Shown here: positions 1 through 8,747 of the stretch, one piece after another
Numbering within the stretch: the stretch's first letter is position 1
How the letters are laid out: every line of letters starts with the position of its first letter
NCBI GenBank assembly: GCA_900473685.1
Contig: UCNE01000013.1
Location: 1 to 64,000, forward strand
Length of the DNA: 64,000 nt
Direction: 5' to 3'
Origin: Hyphomicrobiales bacterium
GTDB lineage: Bacteria; Pseudomonadota; Alphaproteobacteria; Rhizobiales; Rhizobiaceae
Notes under the pieces: generated by a model
The model's database searches: none
What the model was told of the DNA's origin: nothing
Seen by the model: the letters and a program-made list of their open reading frames with translations, nothing else
Translations under genes and position numbers: made by a program

Positions 1-261
1 AATATTCCACGCCGAAACACACCCCTGTATTAGGACATCGAAGATAGCGGCCTTGCTGGCTTCGTCTAGCTCGGTCGCCTTTACCTTCGCCCATGTCATC
101 AGTTCGTCGTAGCCTGCGGCAGAAGCAACGGCCCGATCAATACGGCTGGGCAGGTCGATGATTACCGCCCCGTCAAGTCCCACCCATAAGTTGCGCACGC
201 GCTGGGCCGGGTCCGCCACCGACATGAATAGGGCGGCGTTAAAGCCGATGACCTCAACCAT
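1..261 (-). CDS. Hypothetical protein, cut by window edge
   Basis: An open frame of 87 codons begins with ATG at 261 and runs off the start of the window. Its first 8 bases (ATGGTTGA) overlap the end of the integrase gene, so the two are probably translationally coupled. The visible part is a mix of hydrophobic and charged residues, with no motif, signal peptide or membrane segment that I recognise. Position directly behind an integrase suggests a cargo or regulatory gene of the integrated element, for example an excisionase or prophage-type gene, but nothing in the sequence proves this. Confidence 0.5.
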   Translation of the reverse strand, partial: MVEVIGFNAALFMSVADPAQRVRNLWVGLDGAVIIDLPSRIDRAVASAAGYDELMTWAKVKATELDEASKAAIFDVLIQGCVSAWNI

Positions 262-1441
262 TGGCGACCCCCGAAGTGCAATGAAGTGCCCATGCCTCCA
301 TGGCGACCGCCCGCCGTTTTAGATCTTTCGATCTATCGTAAGCCCGGCTAACTGAGGTGCCTACTTGGTGAGCGAGGATTTTCTCGCGGGTATCCCAGCT
401 GATATCCATCTCCTCGGTGAGCCAGTCGCGCAGGGTGGAACGAAAGCCGTGAGGAACACAGGTAAGCCCCCGGCCCCGCATTACCTCCAAGGTAGCCATA
501 TCGCTGATGACGCCTTTCTTGGGGCTGGGGAACAGGTAGCCATCTTTAACCGGGGCCAACGTTGCGATGCGCTGGGCCTCTGTGCTGAGTGGCACCTCGA
601 ACGCTTGCCCGCCCTTCATGTCCTCAGCGGGTATCCACCACACGCCGTCAATGATGTTGGCGGCTTTGGCGTGGCGGATGGTGTAGGACCGGCAGCCGGT
701 GAGGATAAGGAATTTAAGGGCCAGGTGAGACACATACCGGTCGTCTAAGCTGGCATAAAACTCGGGCACGTCCTGCCACTTCATTGCCTCCATCGGCACG
801 GCCTTGTGCCCTTGCTTGCCCAGTAGGATTCGGGTCTTGGGCACTGTCTCCAAGCTGACATCCAAATCCATTGCCGCCGCGTGCTTAAACACTAGCCCGA
901 TTCGGTCGGCCGTCTTGGCAGCCGTCGCCGCCTTGGTGTTCCAGATGGGCCGCAGAGTGTTCACTATGTCATGCTGTGTCAGTTCCTCGATGGGGCGGCT
1001 GCCAAGCGTGGGAATGGCATGCAGGGTGAGCGGCGAATACCACCGCCCGTTTTTGCCGTCGCCCTTGAGCTCGCCCTTCTTGGCTTCAAAGGCCAGCTTG
1101 CAAACTTCCTCAAAGGTAACCTTGACTTGGTGGTTAGCGACAATGGTGGCCTTTTTGCCTTCACGGGAATCAATGCCGGTGGCAGCTAGCGCCCTCACCT
1201 CGTTGGCCTGCTCCCTTGCCTTTGCCAGCGTAAGGGCCGGGTAAGGGCCTAGCCCGACTTCCACCCGCTTGCCCTGCCCGAACGGGGCCTTGACGGTGAC
1301 CTGCACCGCCCAGTACATGGAGCCACCGGCACGGACGTGAAGGCTTAGGCCGCCCCCGTCTATGAGCCGGTACCCGGTGGCAGGGGCTTCCTTTGCCGCT
1401 TCGTTGATTTGCTTCTGGTTGAGCTTTTGCAGCTTGGCCAT
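254..1441 (-). CDS. P4-type tyrosine recombinase (integrase)
   Basis: Site-specific recombinase expected to integrate and excise the element lying left of position about 1,600. The N-terminal third is an arm-type DNA-binding domain of the DUF4102 kind (GGGLSLHV, then YPALTLAKAREQA). The C-terminal catalytic domain shows the tyrosine recombinase set: Arg in GCRSYTIRHA, His and Arg in HGFRSTLRDW, His in LAHQVG and Tyr in SRAYDRS. At 395 residues it has the usual family length. ATG at 1441 is chosen because GGAG lies about 8 bases upstream; a longer frame opens at 1480 on TTG without a ribosome site. The start codon lies inside a 12-bp inverted repeat. The next gene overlaps its stop by 8 bases. 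Confidence 0.93.
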   Translation of the reverse strand: MAKLQKLNQKQINEAAKEAPATGYRLIDGGGLSLHVRAGGSMYWAVQVTVKAPFGQGKRVEVGLGPYPALTLAKAREQANEVRALAATGIDSREGKKATIVANHQVKVTFEEVCKLAFEAKKGELKGDGKNGRWYSPLTLHAIPTLGSRPIEELTQHDIVNTLRPIWNTKAATAAKTADRIGLVFKHAAAMDLDVSLETVPKTRILLGKQGHKAVPMEAMKWQDVPEFYASLDDRYVSHLALKFLILTGCRSYTIRHAKAANIIDGVWWIPAEDMKGGQAFEVPLSTEAQRIATLAPVKDGYLFPSPKKGVISDMATLEVMRGRGLTCVPHGFRSTLRDWLTEEMDISWDTREKILAHQVGTSVSRAYDRSKDLKRRAVAMEAWALHCTSGVANG

Positions 1442-1484
1442 TTGTGTACTCCGGTTTGAATGCACACAACCCGTACACAAATGG
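1438..1484. repeat. 12-bp inverted repeat covering integrase start
   Basis: CCATTTGTGTAC at 1438-1449 and its exact reverse complement GTACACAAATGG at 1473-1484 flank a 23-base spacer. In the integrase mRNA the downstream arm contains the ATG (1441-1439) and the GGAG ribosome site sits at the loop/stem border, so a hairpin would hide the start codon. As DNA it could equally be a dimer-binding operator for autoregulation. The repeat is seen directly; its role is inferred. Confidence 0.75.
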
Positions 1485-1489
1485 TCTGC

Positions 1490-1571
1490 GTTAGTAAAGG
1501 CGAGTTAGGGCGGGTTAGTGTAGTCAACCCCTTGAGGAATAAGGCTTTTGGGGTTTGGTAGGGTTAGTTAG
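1490..1571. repeat. GTTAG repeats in G+T-rich DNA beside integrase
   Basis: GTTAG occurs five times on the plus strand (starting at 1490, 1504, 1514, 1563 and 1567) in a short G+T-rich stretch unlike the flanking GC-balanced coding DNA. There is also a small hairpin, GGGTT/AACCC, around 1512-1530. Such iterated short sites next to an integrase are reminiscent of arm-type binding sites in an attachment region. No tRNA was found here, so the attachment core cannot be fixed from this end alone. Confidence 0.4.
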
Positions 1572-1652
1572 TGTGAGTGTGGATAGCCCGTATGGTGCGC
1601 GTCGTCCGCACCACTCCCGAAACCGGATGCCTCGATCAACTGGAGCTTGAGC

Positions 1653-2150
1653 ATGTCACTTCCTGAAAAAGCATTTCCCGTTTCCTGGGACCAGTTTCAC
1701 CGCGACGCACGCGCGCTTGCCTGGCGTCTCGCCGACAATGGCGGCGAGTGGAAGGCGATCGTCTGCATCACCCGTGGCGGCCTCGTTCCGGCCGCCATCG
1801 TCTGTCGCGAGCTGAACATCCGGCTGATCGAAACAGTCTGCGTTGCCTCCTATCACGACTATGACGCACAGGGGCAGATGTACGTGCTCAAGGGCATTTC
1901 GGAGGAATTGAAGGCCGATGGCGGCGAAGGCGTTCTGATCATCGACGACCTCACCGACACGGGCAAGACAGCCGCTGTGGTTCGCGCCATGCTGCCCAAG
2001 GCGCATTTCGCCGCCGTCTACGCCAAGCCGAAGGGCCGTCCGCAGGTCGATACGTTTGTCACCGAAGTCAGCCAGGACACCTGGATCTATTTCCCATGGG
2101 ATATGGGCTTTACCTACCAGGAGCCGATCGCCAAGGGATCGCGCGGCTAG
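1653..2150 (+). CDS. gpt: Xanthine(-guanine) phosphoribosyltransferase
   Basis: Purine salvage enzyme converting xanthine or guanine plus PRPP to the nucleotide and pyrophosphate. The type I PRTase PRPP-binding signature is clear ([14 protein letters not shown], about residues 85-98). [10 protein letters not shown] near residue 38 and the C-terminal [11 protein letters not shown], typical of bacterial Gpt, are also present. The product is 165 residues. ATG at 1653 follows TGGAG with about 7 bases spacing; a TTG two codons upstream is less likely. The gene lies immediately right of the integrated-element edge, so its native upstream neighbour may have been displaced. Confidence 0.93.
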   Translation: MSLPEKAFPVSWDQFHRDARALAWRLADNGGEWKAIVCITRGGLVPAAIVCRELNIRLIETVCVASYHDYDAQGQMYVLKGISEELKADGGEGVLIIDDLTDTGKTAAVVRAMLPKAHFAAVYAKPKGRPQVDTFVTEVSQDTWIYFPWDMGFTYQEPIAKGSRG

Positions 2151-2162
2151 GCCAGGATTTCG

Positions 2163-2190
2163 TGGAGCGGGCAGCAAGCGCCCGCTTCCA
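2163..2190 (+). terminator. Hairpin after gpt
   Basis: GCGGGC at 2167-2172 pairs with GCCCGC at 2180-2185, extended by A-T and partly GGA/TCC on the outside, directly after the gpt stop. No clear U-run follows, so termination is only possible. Confidence 0.4.
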
Positions 2191-2332
2191 TATGAGCCAT
2201 GATGAATATTTCAGTTTAAACAATAGCCTGTTCTGCTAGATTGAACCACCTTGCGCAGCGGTATGCGGCGCAGGCAGGCGCCGGAACAAAATGTCCCCAG
2301 GCCTTTCTCGACGGATCGCATGGGGGGAACGG

Positions 2333-2923
2333 ATGATCTTGCGCAGGATGCGCTTCGCTGCAGCAGCCGGAATGGTGCTCTGCCTGATGCCGGCCACGCC
2401 GTCACGGGCCGGCGACGTTCACGTCGAACCGGTCACTGCCTATATAGACGCCAACATCCGCGCGTGGGTCGAAGATCCGATCATCATCGGCGCGTTGAAA
2501 AACCAGAACGCAGTGCACGCCCACCTCACCCAGGCCGCAATCGACGCGCTTGACGCCACATGGCGCACTGAGTTTGCAGGCAACTCCCGGCCGCTGATCG
2601 ATACGGTCGTTGGTAATCCGCTGTCAAAGTTTCTCAGGGATAAACAGGCCGCCTCGGGTGGCGTCATCATCGAAATTTTCGTCATCGACGCCAAGGGCCT
2701 GTCCGTGGGTGAAAGCGAGATGAGTTCCGACTATTGGCAGGGCGACGAACCGAAATGGCAAAAGACCTACATGACGGGCTCTTCGGCCCTCTTCGTCGAT
2801 GCGGCGGAAAAGGATGAATCGACGCAGACGCTGCAATCCCAGGCGAGCCTGACCGTGTTCGATCCGCAGACCGGACAACGGCTTGGCGCCATCACTGTCG
2901 GCATCAATCTCGACGCACTTTAG
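2333..2923 (+). CDS. Secreted Cache/PDC-like protein, orphan sensor domain
   Basis: Predicted exported protein of 196 residues with no enzyme motif. The N-terminus is a signal peptide (MILRRMRFAAAAGMVLC, cleavage likely after SRA near residue 26). The rest resembles the extracellular Cache/PDC-type sensor domain found in front of chemoreceptors and kinases: an N-terminal helix region, then the beta core IIEIFVIDAKGLSVGES, SSDYWQGDEPKW and a C-terminal TGQRLGAITVGINL. There is no membrane anchor or signalling module behind it, so it is a free periplasmic ligand-binding domain if the assignment is right. ATG at 2333 follows GGGGGGA; an ATG 42 bases upstream lacks a ribosome site. Its own transcription unit between gpt and nrdJ. 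Confidence 0.7.
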   Translation: MILRRMRFAAAAGMVLCLMPATPSRAGDVHVEPVTAYIDANIRAWVEDPIIIGALKNQNAVHAHLTQAAIDALDATWRTEFAGNSRPLIDTVVGNPLSKFLRDKQAASGGVIIEIFVIDAKGLSVGESEMSSDYWQGDEPKWQKTYMTGSSALFVDAAEKDESTQTLQSQASLTVFDPQTGQRLGAITVGINLDAL

Positions 2924-3383
2924 ACGAACCGCCAGACGATTCGAATCAGTTTTGCCCGGCGCCACATTTCCCCGGTCTTGGCTATGCCCTGGCAGCACCA
3001 GGGTAAATATAGTGTGGTTTCTCACCCGCAAAATTTCGCAAAATTGCCTGCCGCTGCGGACGGTGCTGGAGGGAAATCGGCAAAGTATCTGATTTTGCTT
3101 GATATGCCCACTGTCCCCGTTTTCCACAGGTCACACACACAACATCTGGTGTTCGCAATTACGACACAAACCAGCCCTTGACGGACTCGGGTCGAATACC
3201 GTTAATGGTTTCTACGTTGCGGCGGCGGCGGGACCGGAAAGTAACGAGGCCGGTTCATCTCAGAAGAAATCGTCTGTGTTTTCAAAACTGTCCGGTGGAT
3301 GAGCCACTGGTCGTGACGGTTATTTTTTGTGATCTCCCCAGGCGCCAAACACGTCACAAAACGCTGGCGTAAAGAAGTTGTTG
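2924..3383. other. Long gene-free stretch upstream of nrdJ
   Basis: About 460 bases without a supported gene. A hairpin CCCTGG/CCAGGG at 2987-3003 follows the preceding gene but has no U-run. A second NrdR-like sequence, ACACAACATCTGGTGT, lies at 3137-3152 (13 of 16 consensus positions) but is far from the nrdJ start and has no partner. I see no cobalamin riboswitch signature. Confidence 0.45.
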
Positions 3384-3430
3384 ATACTATATTTAGTATT
3401 TGCAGCCAAAATCAGCACAAGATACAGGGT
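3384..3430 (+). promoter_or_regulatory. Tandem NrdR-box candidate upstream of nrdJ
   Basis: ATACTATATTTAGTAT (3384-3399) matches 13 of 16 positions of the NrdR consensus acaCwAtATaTwGtgt. GCACAAGATACAGGGT (3415-3430) matches 12 of 16. The starts are exactly 31 bases apart, the helical spacing known for paired NrdR boxes. The pair lies 133-179 bases before the nrdJ ATG. NrdR is a known repressor of ribonucleotide reductase operons; regulation here is inferred. Confidence 0.7.
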
Positions 3431-3562
3431 CTCCCGGAACGGGTTTCCCATCGGAACGGAAAACGGAACTGGCTGCGCAACTCCCGCGTGGCCGGACGGG
3501 AACAATTGTGCCCTGAGCCTGGACAGGTTCGGGCATGCGGCAAACATAAGGACTAGGGACAG

Positions 3563-6500
3563 ATGCAGATCGAACGTCGTTTCACCAAGCCGGGCCAATC
3601 GGCCTATGCTGAAATTGAGTTCCGCAAGGCCATCAGCGAGATCAAGAACCCCGATGGCTCGATCGTGTTCCGTCTTGCGGATATCGACGTGCCCGCGCAG
3701 TTTTCGCAGGTCGCCGCCGACATTCTCGCCCAGAAATACTTCCGCAAGGCCGGCGTTCCCGCGCGCCTGAAGAAAGTTGAGGAAAATTCCGTTCCATCCT
3801 GGCTGTGGCGCTCGGAAGCAGACCTTGCCGCGATGAAGGATTTGCCGAAGGAAGAGCAGTACGGTTCCGAAACCGACGCCCGCCAGGTTTTCGATCGCCT
3901 GGCCGGTACCTGGACCTATTGGGGCTGGAAGGGCAATTACTTCGCCTCCGAAGCAGACGCCCTCGCCTTTCGCGATGAACTTGCCTACATGCTCGCCACC
4001 CAGCGCGTTGCGCCGAACAGCCCGCAATGGTTCAACACCGGCCTGCACTGGGCCTATGGCATCGACGGTCCCGGCCAGGGCCATTTCTATGTCGACCCCT
4101 TCACCGGTAAGCTGGTGAAGTCGAAGTCTTCCTATGAGCATCCGCAGCCGCATGCCTGCTTCATCCAGTCGGTCGGTGACGATCTCGTCAACGAAGGCGG
4201 CATCATGGACCTGTGGGTTCGCGAAGCCCGGCTGTTCAAATACGGCTCCGGCACCGGCTCCAACTTCTCCTATCTGCGCGGCGAAGGCGAGCGCCTGTCG
4301 GGTGGCGGCAAGTCGTCGGGCCTGATGTCATTCCTGAAGATCGGCGACCGCGCTGCTGGCGCCATCAAGTCGGGCGGTACCACCCGCCGCGCGGCCAAGA
4401 TGGTCGTCGTCGATATCGATCACCCGGATATCGAGGCCTACATCAACTGGAAGGTCAAGGAAGAGCAGAAGGTCGCGGCCCTCGTCACCGGTTCGAAGAT
4501 CGTTGCCAAGCATCTGACGGCGATCATGAAGGCCTGTGTCAATTGCTCGGCCGAAAACGACGCCTGCTATGATCCCAAGCAGAACCCTGCCCTCAAGCGC
4601 GAAATCAAGGCCGCCAAGCAGAGCCAGGTTCCGGAAAACTACGTCAAGCGCGTTATCCAGTTCGCCAAGCAGGGCTACAAGGATATCGAGTTCAAGACCT
4701 ATGACACCGACTGGGATTCGGAAGCCTATCTCACGGTATCCGGCCAGAACTCCAACAACTCCGTCTCGCTGAAGGATGACTTCCTGCGCGCCGTCGAAGC
4801 CGATGGCACTTGGAATCTTACCGCCCGCAAGGACGGCAAGGTGATGAAGACGCTGAAGGCCCGCGACCTCTGGGAACAGATTTCCCACGCCGCCTGGGCA
4901 TCGGCCGATCCGGGCCTGCATTTCAACACGACCATGAACGACTGGCACACCTCGCCGGCCGCAGGTTCGATCCGTGCATCCAACCCGTGCTCGGAATACA
5001 TGTTCCTCGACGACACGGCCTGCAACCTTGCCTCGCTCAACCTCTTGCAGTTCAAGGACGCCGCCACCAAGAACATCAACATCGCCGACTACGAGCATGC
5101 TGTCCGCCTCTGGACGCTGGTTCTCGAAATCTCGGTGATGATGGCGCAGTTCCCGTCGAAGGAAATTGCCGAGCGCTCCTATGAATACCGCACGCTGGGT
5201 CTCGGCTACGCCAATATCGGCGGCTTCTTGATGTCCTCCGGTATCCCCTACGATTCCACCGAGGGCCGCGCCATTGCCGGCGCGCTAACCGCCATCATGA
5301 CTGGCGTCTCCTATTCCACCTCGGCGGAAATCTCGGCCAAGCTCGGTCCGTTCCCCGGCTACAAGCCGAACCGCGAATCGATGCTGCGGGTCATCCGCAA
5401 CCATCGCCGCGCCGCCCATGGCGAGACGCAGGGCTATGAAAGCCTGTCGGTCAATCCGGTCGCGCTGATCCACACGGAATGCCCGGATCAGGACCTGATC
5501 ACCCATGCGACCGCCGCTTGGGATAAGGCGCTGGAACTCGGCGAAAAGCACGGCTACCGCAACGCCCAGGTCTCGGTCATTGCGCCGACCGGCACGATCG
5601 GCCTGGTCATGGATTGCGACACGACCGGCATCGAGCCTGATTTCGCTTTGGTGAAATTCAAGAAGCTCGCCGGTGGCGGTTACTTCAAGATCATCAACCG
5701 CGCTGTTCCGGAAGCCTTGCGTACACTTGGTTACACGGAAAGCCAGATCGCCGAGATCGAGGCCTATGCCGTCGGTCACGGCAACATCAATCAGGCGCCG
5801 GCCATCAACCCCGGCTCGCTGAAGGCCAAGGGTTTTTCCGACGACAAGATCGAGGCGATCAACGGCGCCACCAAGGCTGCCTTCGACATCAAGTTCGTCT
5901 TCAACCAGTGGACGCTCGGCGTCGACTTCCTGAAGGATACGCTGAAGGTTTCCGACGAGCAGCTCGCCGACATGAGCTTCAACTTGCTGGAGCATATCGG
6001 CTTCTCGAAAAAGGACATCGAAGCGGCCAACGTGCATGTCTGCGGCGCGATGACCCTGGAAGGCGCACCGTTCCTCAAGAACGAGCACCTGCCCGTCTTC
6101 GATTGCGCCAACCCGTGCGGCAAGATCGGCAAGCGTTACCTCTCGGTCGAAAGCCATATCCGCATGATGGCAGCGGCCCAGCCGTTCATCTCGGGTGCGA
6201 TCTCCAAGACCATCAACATGCCAAACGAGGCGACGGTCGAAGATTGCAAGGCGGCTTACATGCTCTCCTGGAAGCTGGCACTGAAGGCCAACGCGCTCTA
6301 TCGCGATGGTTCGAAACTGTCCCAGCCGCTCAACGCCTCGTTGATCGAGGACGATGAGGACGAGGATGCGATGGAAGATTTCCTGGCAGCCCCCGCCGCC
6401 ACCCAGGCCGTCACCGTCACCGAAAAGATCATCGAACGCGTCATCGAGCGGGTCACCCGCGAGCGTGAAAAGCTGCCGAACCGCCGCCAGGGCTATACCC

Positions 6501-7381
6501 AGAAGGCGATCGTCGGCGGTCACAAGGTCTACCTGCGCACCGGCGAATTCGGCGACGGCCGCCTCGGCGAGATCTTCATCGACATGCACAAGGAAGGCGC
6601 TGCTTTCCGGGCGATGATGAACAATTTTGCCATCGCCATCTCGCTTGGCCTGCAATACGGCGTCCCGCTGGAAGAATATGTGGAGGCCTTCACCTTCACC
6701 AAGTTCGAACCGGCCGGCATGGTCCAGGGCAATGACGCGATCAAGAACGCCACGTCGATCCTCGACTACGTGTTCCGCGAACTCGCTGTCTCCTACCTGA
6801 ACCGTCACGACCTTGCCCATGTCGATACGTCCGACTTCTCCAACACGGCACTCGGCAAGGGGATCCAGGAAGGCAAGACCAACCTCCTCTCCACCGGCTG
6901 GACCCGCGGCCACAAGCCGACGCTGATCCAGGGCGGCCAGATCGACCGCACCTCCGGCGAGCCGAAGGGATCGGCAACCGCGGCTCCGGCCAAGGCATCG
7001 TCGGGCGCAACGGTCACCGCGTTTTCCGGCAGCGCTGCCCGCAAGATCGAAACGGTCGCCGCTGTCGCAATCTCAACCTCCGAAATCGTCGCCTTCAAGC
7101 GCGATTACGAGGAACGCGCCGCTGAACTGGCCGAGGAGATCGCCGAGGAAAACACGGTCGACGCCGGACCCGACGTCACCGCCCTTTTCTCCGACAAGGC
7201 AGCAGCAGAAGCCGCCGCCGCCAAGTCGGACGCCAAGAAGATCGAAACCGAACGCCGCATCCGCTCGATCGCGCAAGGCTATACGGGCAACATGTGCTCG
7301 GAATGCCAGAACTTCACGATGGTGCGGAATGGTACGTGCGAAAAGTGCGATACTTGCGGTGCGACGAGCGGCTGCAGCTAA
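3563..7381 (+). CDS. nrdJ: Class II B12-dependent ribonucleotide reductase
   Basis: Reduces ribonucleoside diphosphates to deoxyribonucleotides with adenosylcobalamin as radical source, independent of oxygen. The 1,272-residue product has the alphaproteobacterial NrdJ form: an N-terminal region with [14 protein letters not shown], the catalytic barrel with N474-P-C-S-E478 ([20 protein letters not shown]), the substrate-phosphate loop [11 protein letters not shown] near residue 675, a TSCPD domain near residues 975-1075, and a cysteine-rich tail with three CxxC motifs (CSEC, CEKC, CDTC) that probably delivers reducing equivalents. ATG at 3563 follows AGGGAC. No inteins or frameshifts are seen. 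A strong terminator follows, so it is monocistronic. Paired NrdR-like boxes upstream suggest dNTP-responsive repression. Confidence 0.97.
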   Translation: MQIERRFTKPGQSAYAEIEFRKAISEIKNPDGSIVFRLADIDVPAQFSQVAADILAQKYFRKAGVPARLKKVEENSVPSWLWRSEADLAAMKDLPKEEQYGSETDARQVFDRLAGTWTYWGWKGNYFASEADALAFRDELAYMLATQRVAPNSPQWFNTGLHWAYGIDGPGQGHFYVDPFTGKLVKSKSSYEHPQPHACFIQSVGDDLVNEGGIMDLWVREARLFKYGSGTGSNFSYLRGEGERLSGGGKSSGLMSFLKIGDRAAGAIKSGGTTRRAAKMVVVDIDHPDIEAYINWKVKEEQKVAALVTGSKIVAKHLTAIMKACVNCSAENDACYDPKQNPALKREIKAAKQSQVPENYVKRVIQFAKQGYKDIEFKTYDTDWDSEAYLTVSGQNSNNSVSLKDDFLRAVEADGTWNLTARKDGKVMKTLKARDLWEQISHAAWASADPGLHFNTTMNDWHTSPAAGSIRASNPCSEYMFLDDTACNLASLNLLQFKDAATKNINIADYEHAVRLWTLVLEISVMMAQFPSKEIAERSYEYRTLGLGYANIGGFLMSSGIPYDSTEGRAIAGALTAIMTGVSYSTSAEISAKLGPFPGYKPNRESMLRVIRNHRRAAHGETQGYESLSVNPVALIHTECPDQDLITHATAAWDKALELGEKHGYRNAQVSVIAPTGTIGLVMDCDTTGIEPDFALVKFKKLAGGGYFKIINRAVPEALRTLGYTESQIAEIEAYAVGHGNINQAPAINPGSLKAKGFSDDKIEAINGATKAAFDIKFVFNQWTLGVDFLKDTLKVSDEQLADMSFNLLEHIGFSKKDIEAANVHVCGAMTLEGAPFLKNEHLPVFDCANPCGKIGKRYLSVESHIRMMAAAQPFISGAISKTINMPNEATVEDCKAAYMLSWKLALKANALYRDGSKLSQPLNASLIEDDEDEDAMEDFLAAPAATQAVTVTEKIIERVIERVTREREKLPNRRQGYTQKAIVGGHKVYLRTGEFGDGRLGEIFIDMHKEGAAFRAMMNNFAIAISLGLQYGVPLEEYVEAFTFTKFEPAGMVQGNDAIKNATSILDYVFRELAVSYLNRHDLAHVDTSDFSNTALGKGIQEGKTNLLSTGWTRGHKPTLIQGGQIDRTSGEPKGSATAAPAKASSGATVTAFSGSAARKIETVAAVAISTSEIVAFKRDYEERAAELAEEIAEENTVDAGPDVTALFSDKAAAEAAAAKSDAKKIETERRIRSIAQGYTGNMCSECQNFTMVRNGTCEKCDTCGATSGCS

Positions 7382-7420
7382 ATATTATTGATTTCTAAAA
7401 CACAAGCTTGCATCATCAGA

Positions 7421-7457
7421 TTTCCGGGCGGCCTTGTCGCCCGGAAATTTCTGTTTT
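7421..7457 (+). terminator. Intrinsic terminator of nrdJ
   Basis: TTTCCGGGCG (7421-7430) pairs perfectly with CGCCCGGAAA (7438-7447) around a 7-base loop, followed by TTTCTGTTTT. It lies 40 bases after the nrdJ stop and before the ATP-grasp gene. Confidence 0.9.
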
Positions 7458-7529
7458 AGGGACAAGCAGTGCCGCGGCGCGATCAATGCGCTCTCTGACC
7501 GTTTTGAAAACACACAGAGGTGGCCGAGC

Positions 7530-8516
7530 ATGAGGATTGGCATCACGTTCGATCTGCGTGAGGACTACGCGCTCCAGGGATATGACGAGGAGCAGACCGC
7601 GGAGTTTGATCACCTCGATACGATTGAGGCGATCGAGTCCGCCCTGCATTCGCTGGGTCACGTGACCGACCGGATCGGTCAGGTCCGCGCCCTTCTCAAG
7701 CGATTGACCGATGGCGACCGTTGGGAACTGGTTTTCAATATTGCCGAGGGAATGCATGGCTTTGGCCGCCAGGCCTTGGTGCCGGCCCTTCTCGATGCCT
7801 ATCGGATCCCCTACACCTTCTGCGATCCGCTCGCTCTCGCCGTCACGCTGCATAAGGCGACCGCGAAGCGTGTCGTTCGCGATCTTGGTCTCCACACCGC
7901 CGATTTTGCAATGGTGGAGGTTCCTGCCGATGTCGACAAGGTCGCCCTACCCTTTCCGCTGTTCATAAAGCCCGTCGCCGAAGGCACCAGCAAGGGCATT
8001 TCTGCAGCGTCCAAAGTCCGCGACGCGACCGAACTGGCGCTGGGATGCGAGAGGCTGCTGGCGCGTTACAGCCAGCCCGTCCTGGTGGAGCGTTACCTGC
8101 CGGGCCGTGAATTCACCGTGGGTATCCTTGGCACAGGATCGGCCTCGAGGGTGCTCGGCATCATGGAACTGGAGGTGCGGGCGGGAGCGGAGCCCGGGAT
8201 ATACTCCTATGAAAACAAAAAACATTTTGGAGAACGGGTCGATGCTCGTTTGGTAACGGATACCGGCGGTGTTGCAGCCGCGGAACTGGCGCTTTCGGCC
8301 TGGAGAGGCCTCGGCTGTCGCGATGCCGGGCGCATCGACATACGATGCGACGCGGGCGGTAATGTGAATTTTCTCGAGGCCAACCCCCTGGCGGGGCTGC
8401 ATCCCAAAGACTCCGATTTACCTCTACTTGCGCGATTGACGGGTCTTCCGTACCGGGCATTGATTGAGCAGATCATCACGTCCGCGATGCCTCGTGTCGC
8501 CAGGAACGCGCCCTGA
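7530..8516 (+). CDS. ATP-grasp protein, D-Ala-D-Ala ligase-like
   Basis: A 328-residue ATP-grasp ligase related to D-alanine--D-alanine ligases. It has the N-terminal Rossmann-like part (MRIGITFDLRED, then LVFNIAEGMHG as in Ddl N-domains), the ATP-grasp core with the lysines of LFIKPVAEGTSKGIS, the acidic LVERYLPGREFTVGIL, and the Mg-binding end RIDIRCDAGGNVNFLEANPLAGLHP. It is probably not the cell-wall Ddl, which normally lies in the mur-fts cluster; such orphan copies often make other peptide-type bonds, and the substrate is unknown. ATG at 7530 follows GAGGTGG; the frame opens earlier but that part overlaps the nrdJ terminator. Confidence 0.85.
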   Translation: MRIGITFDLREDYALQGYDEEQTAEFDHLDTIEAIESALHSLGHVTDRIGQVRALLKRLTDGDRWELVFNIAEGMHGFGRQALVPALLDAYRIPYTFCDPLALAVTLHKATAKRVVRDLGLHTADFAMVEVPADVDKVALPFPLFIKPVAEGTSKGISAASKVRDATELALGCERLLARYSQPVLVERYLPGREFTVGILGTGSASRVLGIMELEVRAGAEPGIYSYENKKHFGERVDARLVTDTGGVAAAELALSAWRGLGCRDAGRIDIRCDAGGNVNFLEANPLAGLHPKDSDLPLLARLTGLPYRALIEQIITSAMPRVARNAP

Positions 8517-8570
8517 TTGCTCTTGTCCGCCCGGTAAAACCTTGTCTTGCCAAAACCCCCAATCGCGCTC

Positions 8571-8602
8571 AATGTATATTAGCTAATGCCTATATACACA
8601 TT
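8571..8602. promoter_or_regulatory. AT-rich palindrome upstream of cyclase gene
   Basis: AATGTATATT at 8571-8580 is followed after ten bases by TATATACACATT at 8591-8602, forming an imperfect inverted repeat 146 bases before the cyclase start. The left half-site is identical to that of the perfect palindrome at 10627-10646 in front of the TPR paralogue. This suggests a common regulator; which one is unknown. Confidence 0.5.
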
Positions 8603-8747
8603 GGGGGCGGCTTGCACATGTTCCTGATCGCTCGGCGCACAATGGCCGAATGATCCCATCTTGCTTTCTGCAGAGCCGAACCGACGCCCGGATACGCATG
8701 TCTCGTCCGGGGCGAATGCCGCAACAGTGGCTGAAGTGGAAGGGGTA

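Noticed and set aside
1590..1625. tRNA 3' end as integration target
   Set aside because: The reverse strand of GGTGCGC...GCACC ends in CCA, but there is no TpsiC arm (GTTCGA) or acceptor stem.
3400..3562. Cobalamin riboswitch in front of the B12-dependent reductase
   Set aside because: The stretch GAGCCTGGACAGG near 3516 faintly recalls a B12 box, but the conserved AGCCnGGAGACCnGC core and the surrounding stems are absent.
3320..4153. Minus-strand frame over the nrdJ start and promoter
   Set aside because: Overlaps the well-supported nrdJ N-terminus and the NrdR boxes; no recognisable domain or ribosome site.
5285..6913. Long open frame opposite nrdJ
   Set aside because: Mirror of NrdJ codons on the other strand with repetitive His/Gly/Arg-rich composition; no ribosome site and no motif.
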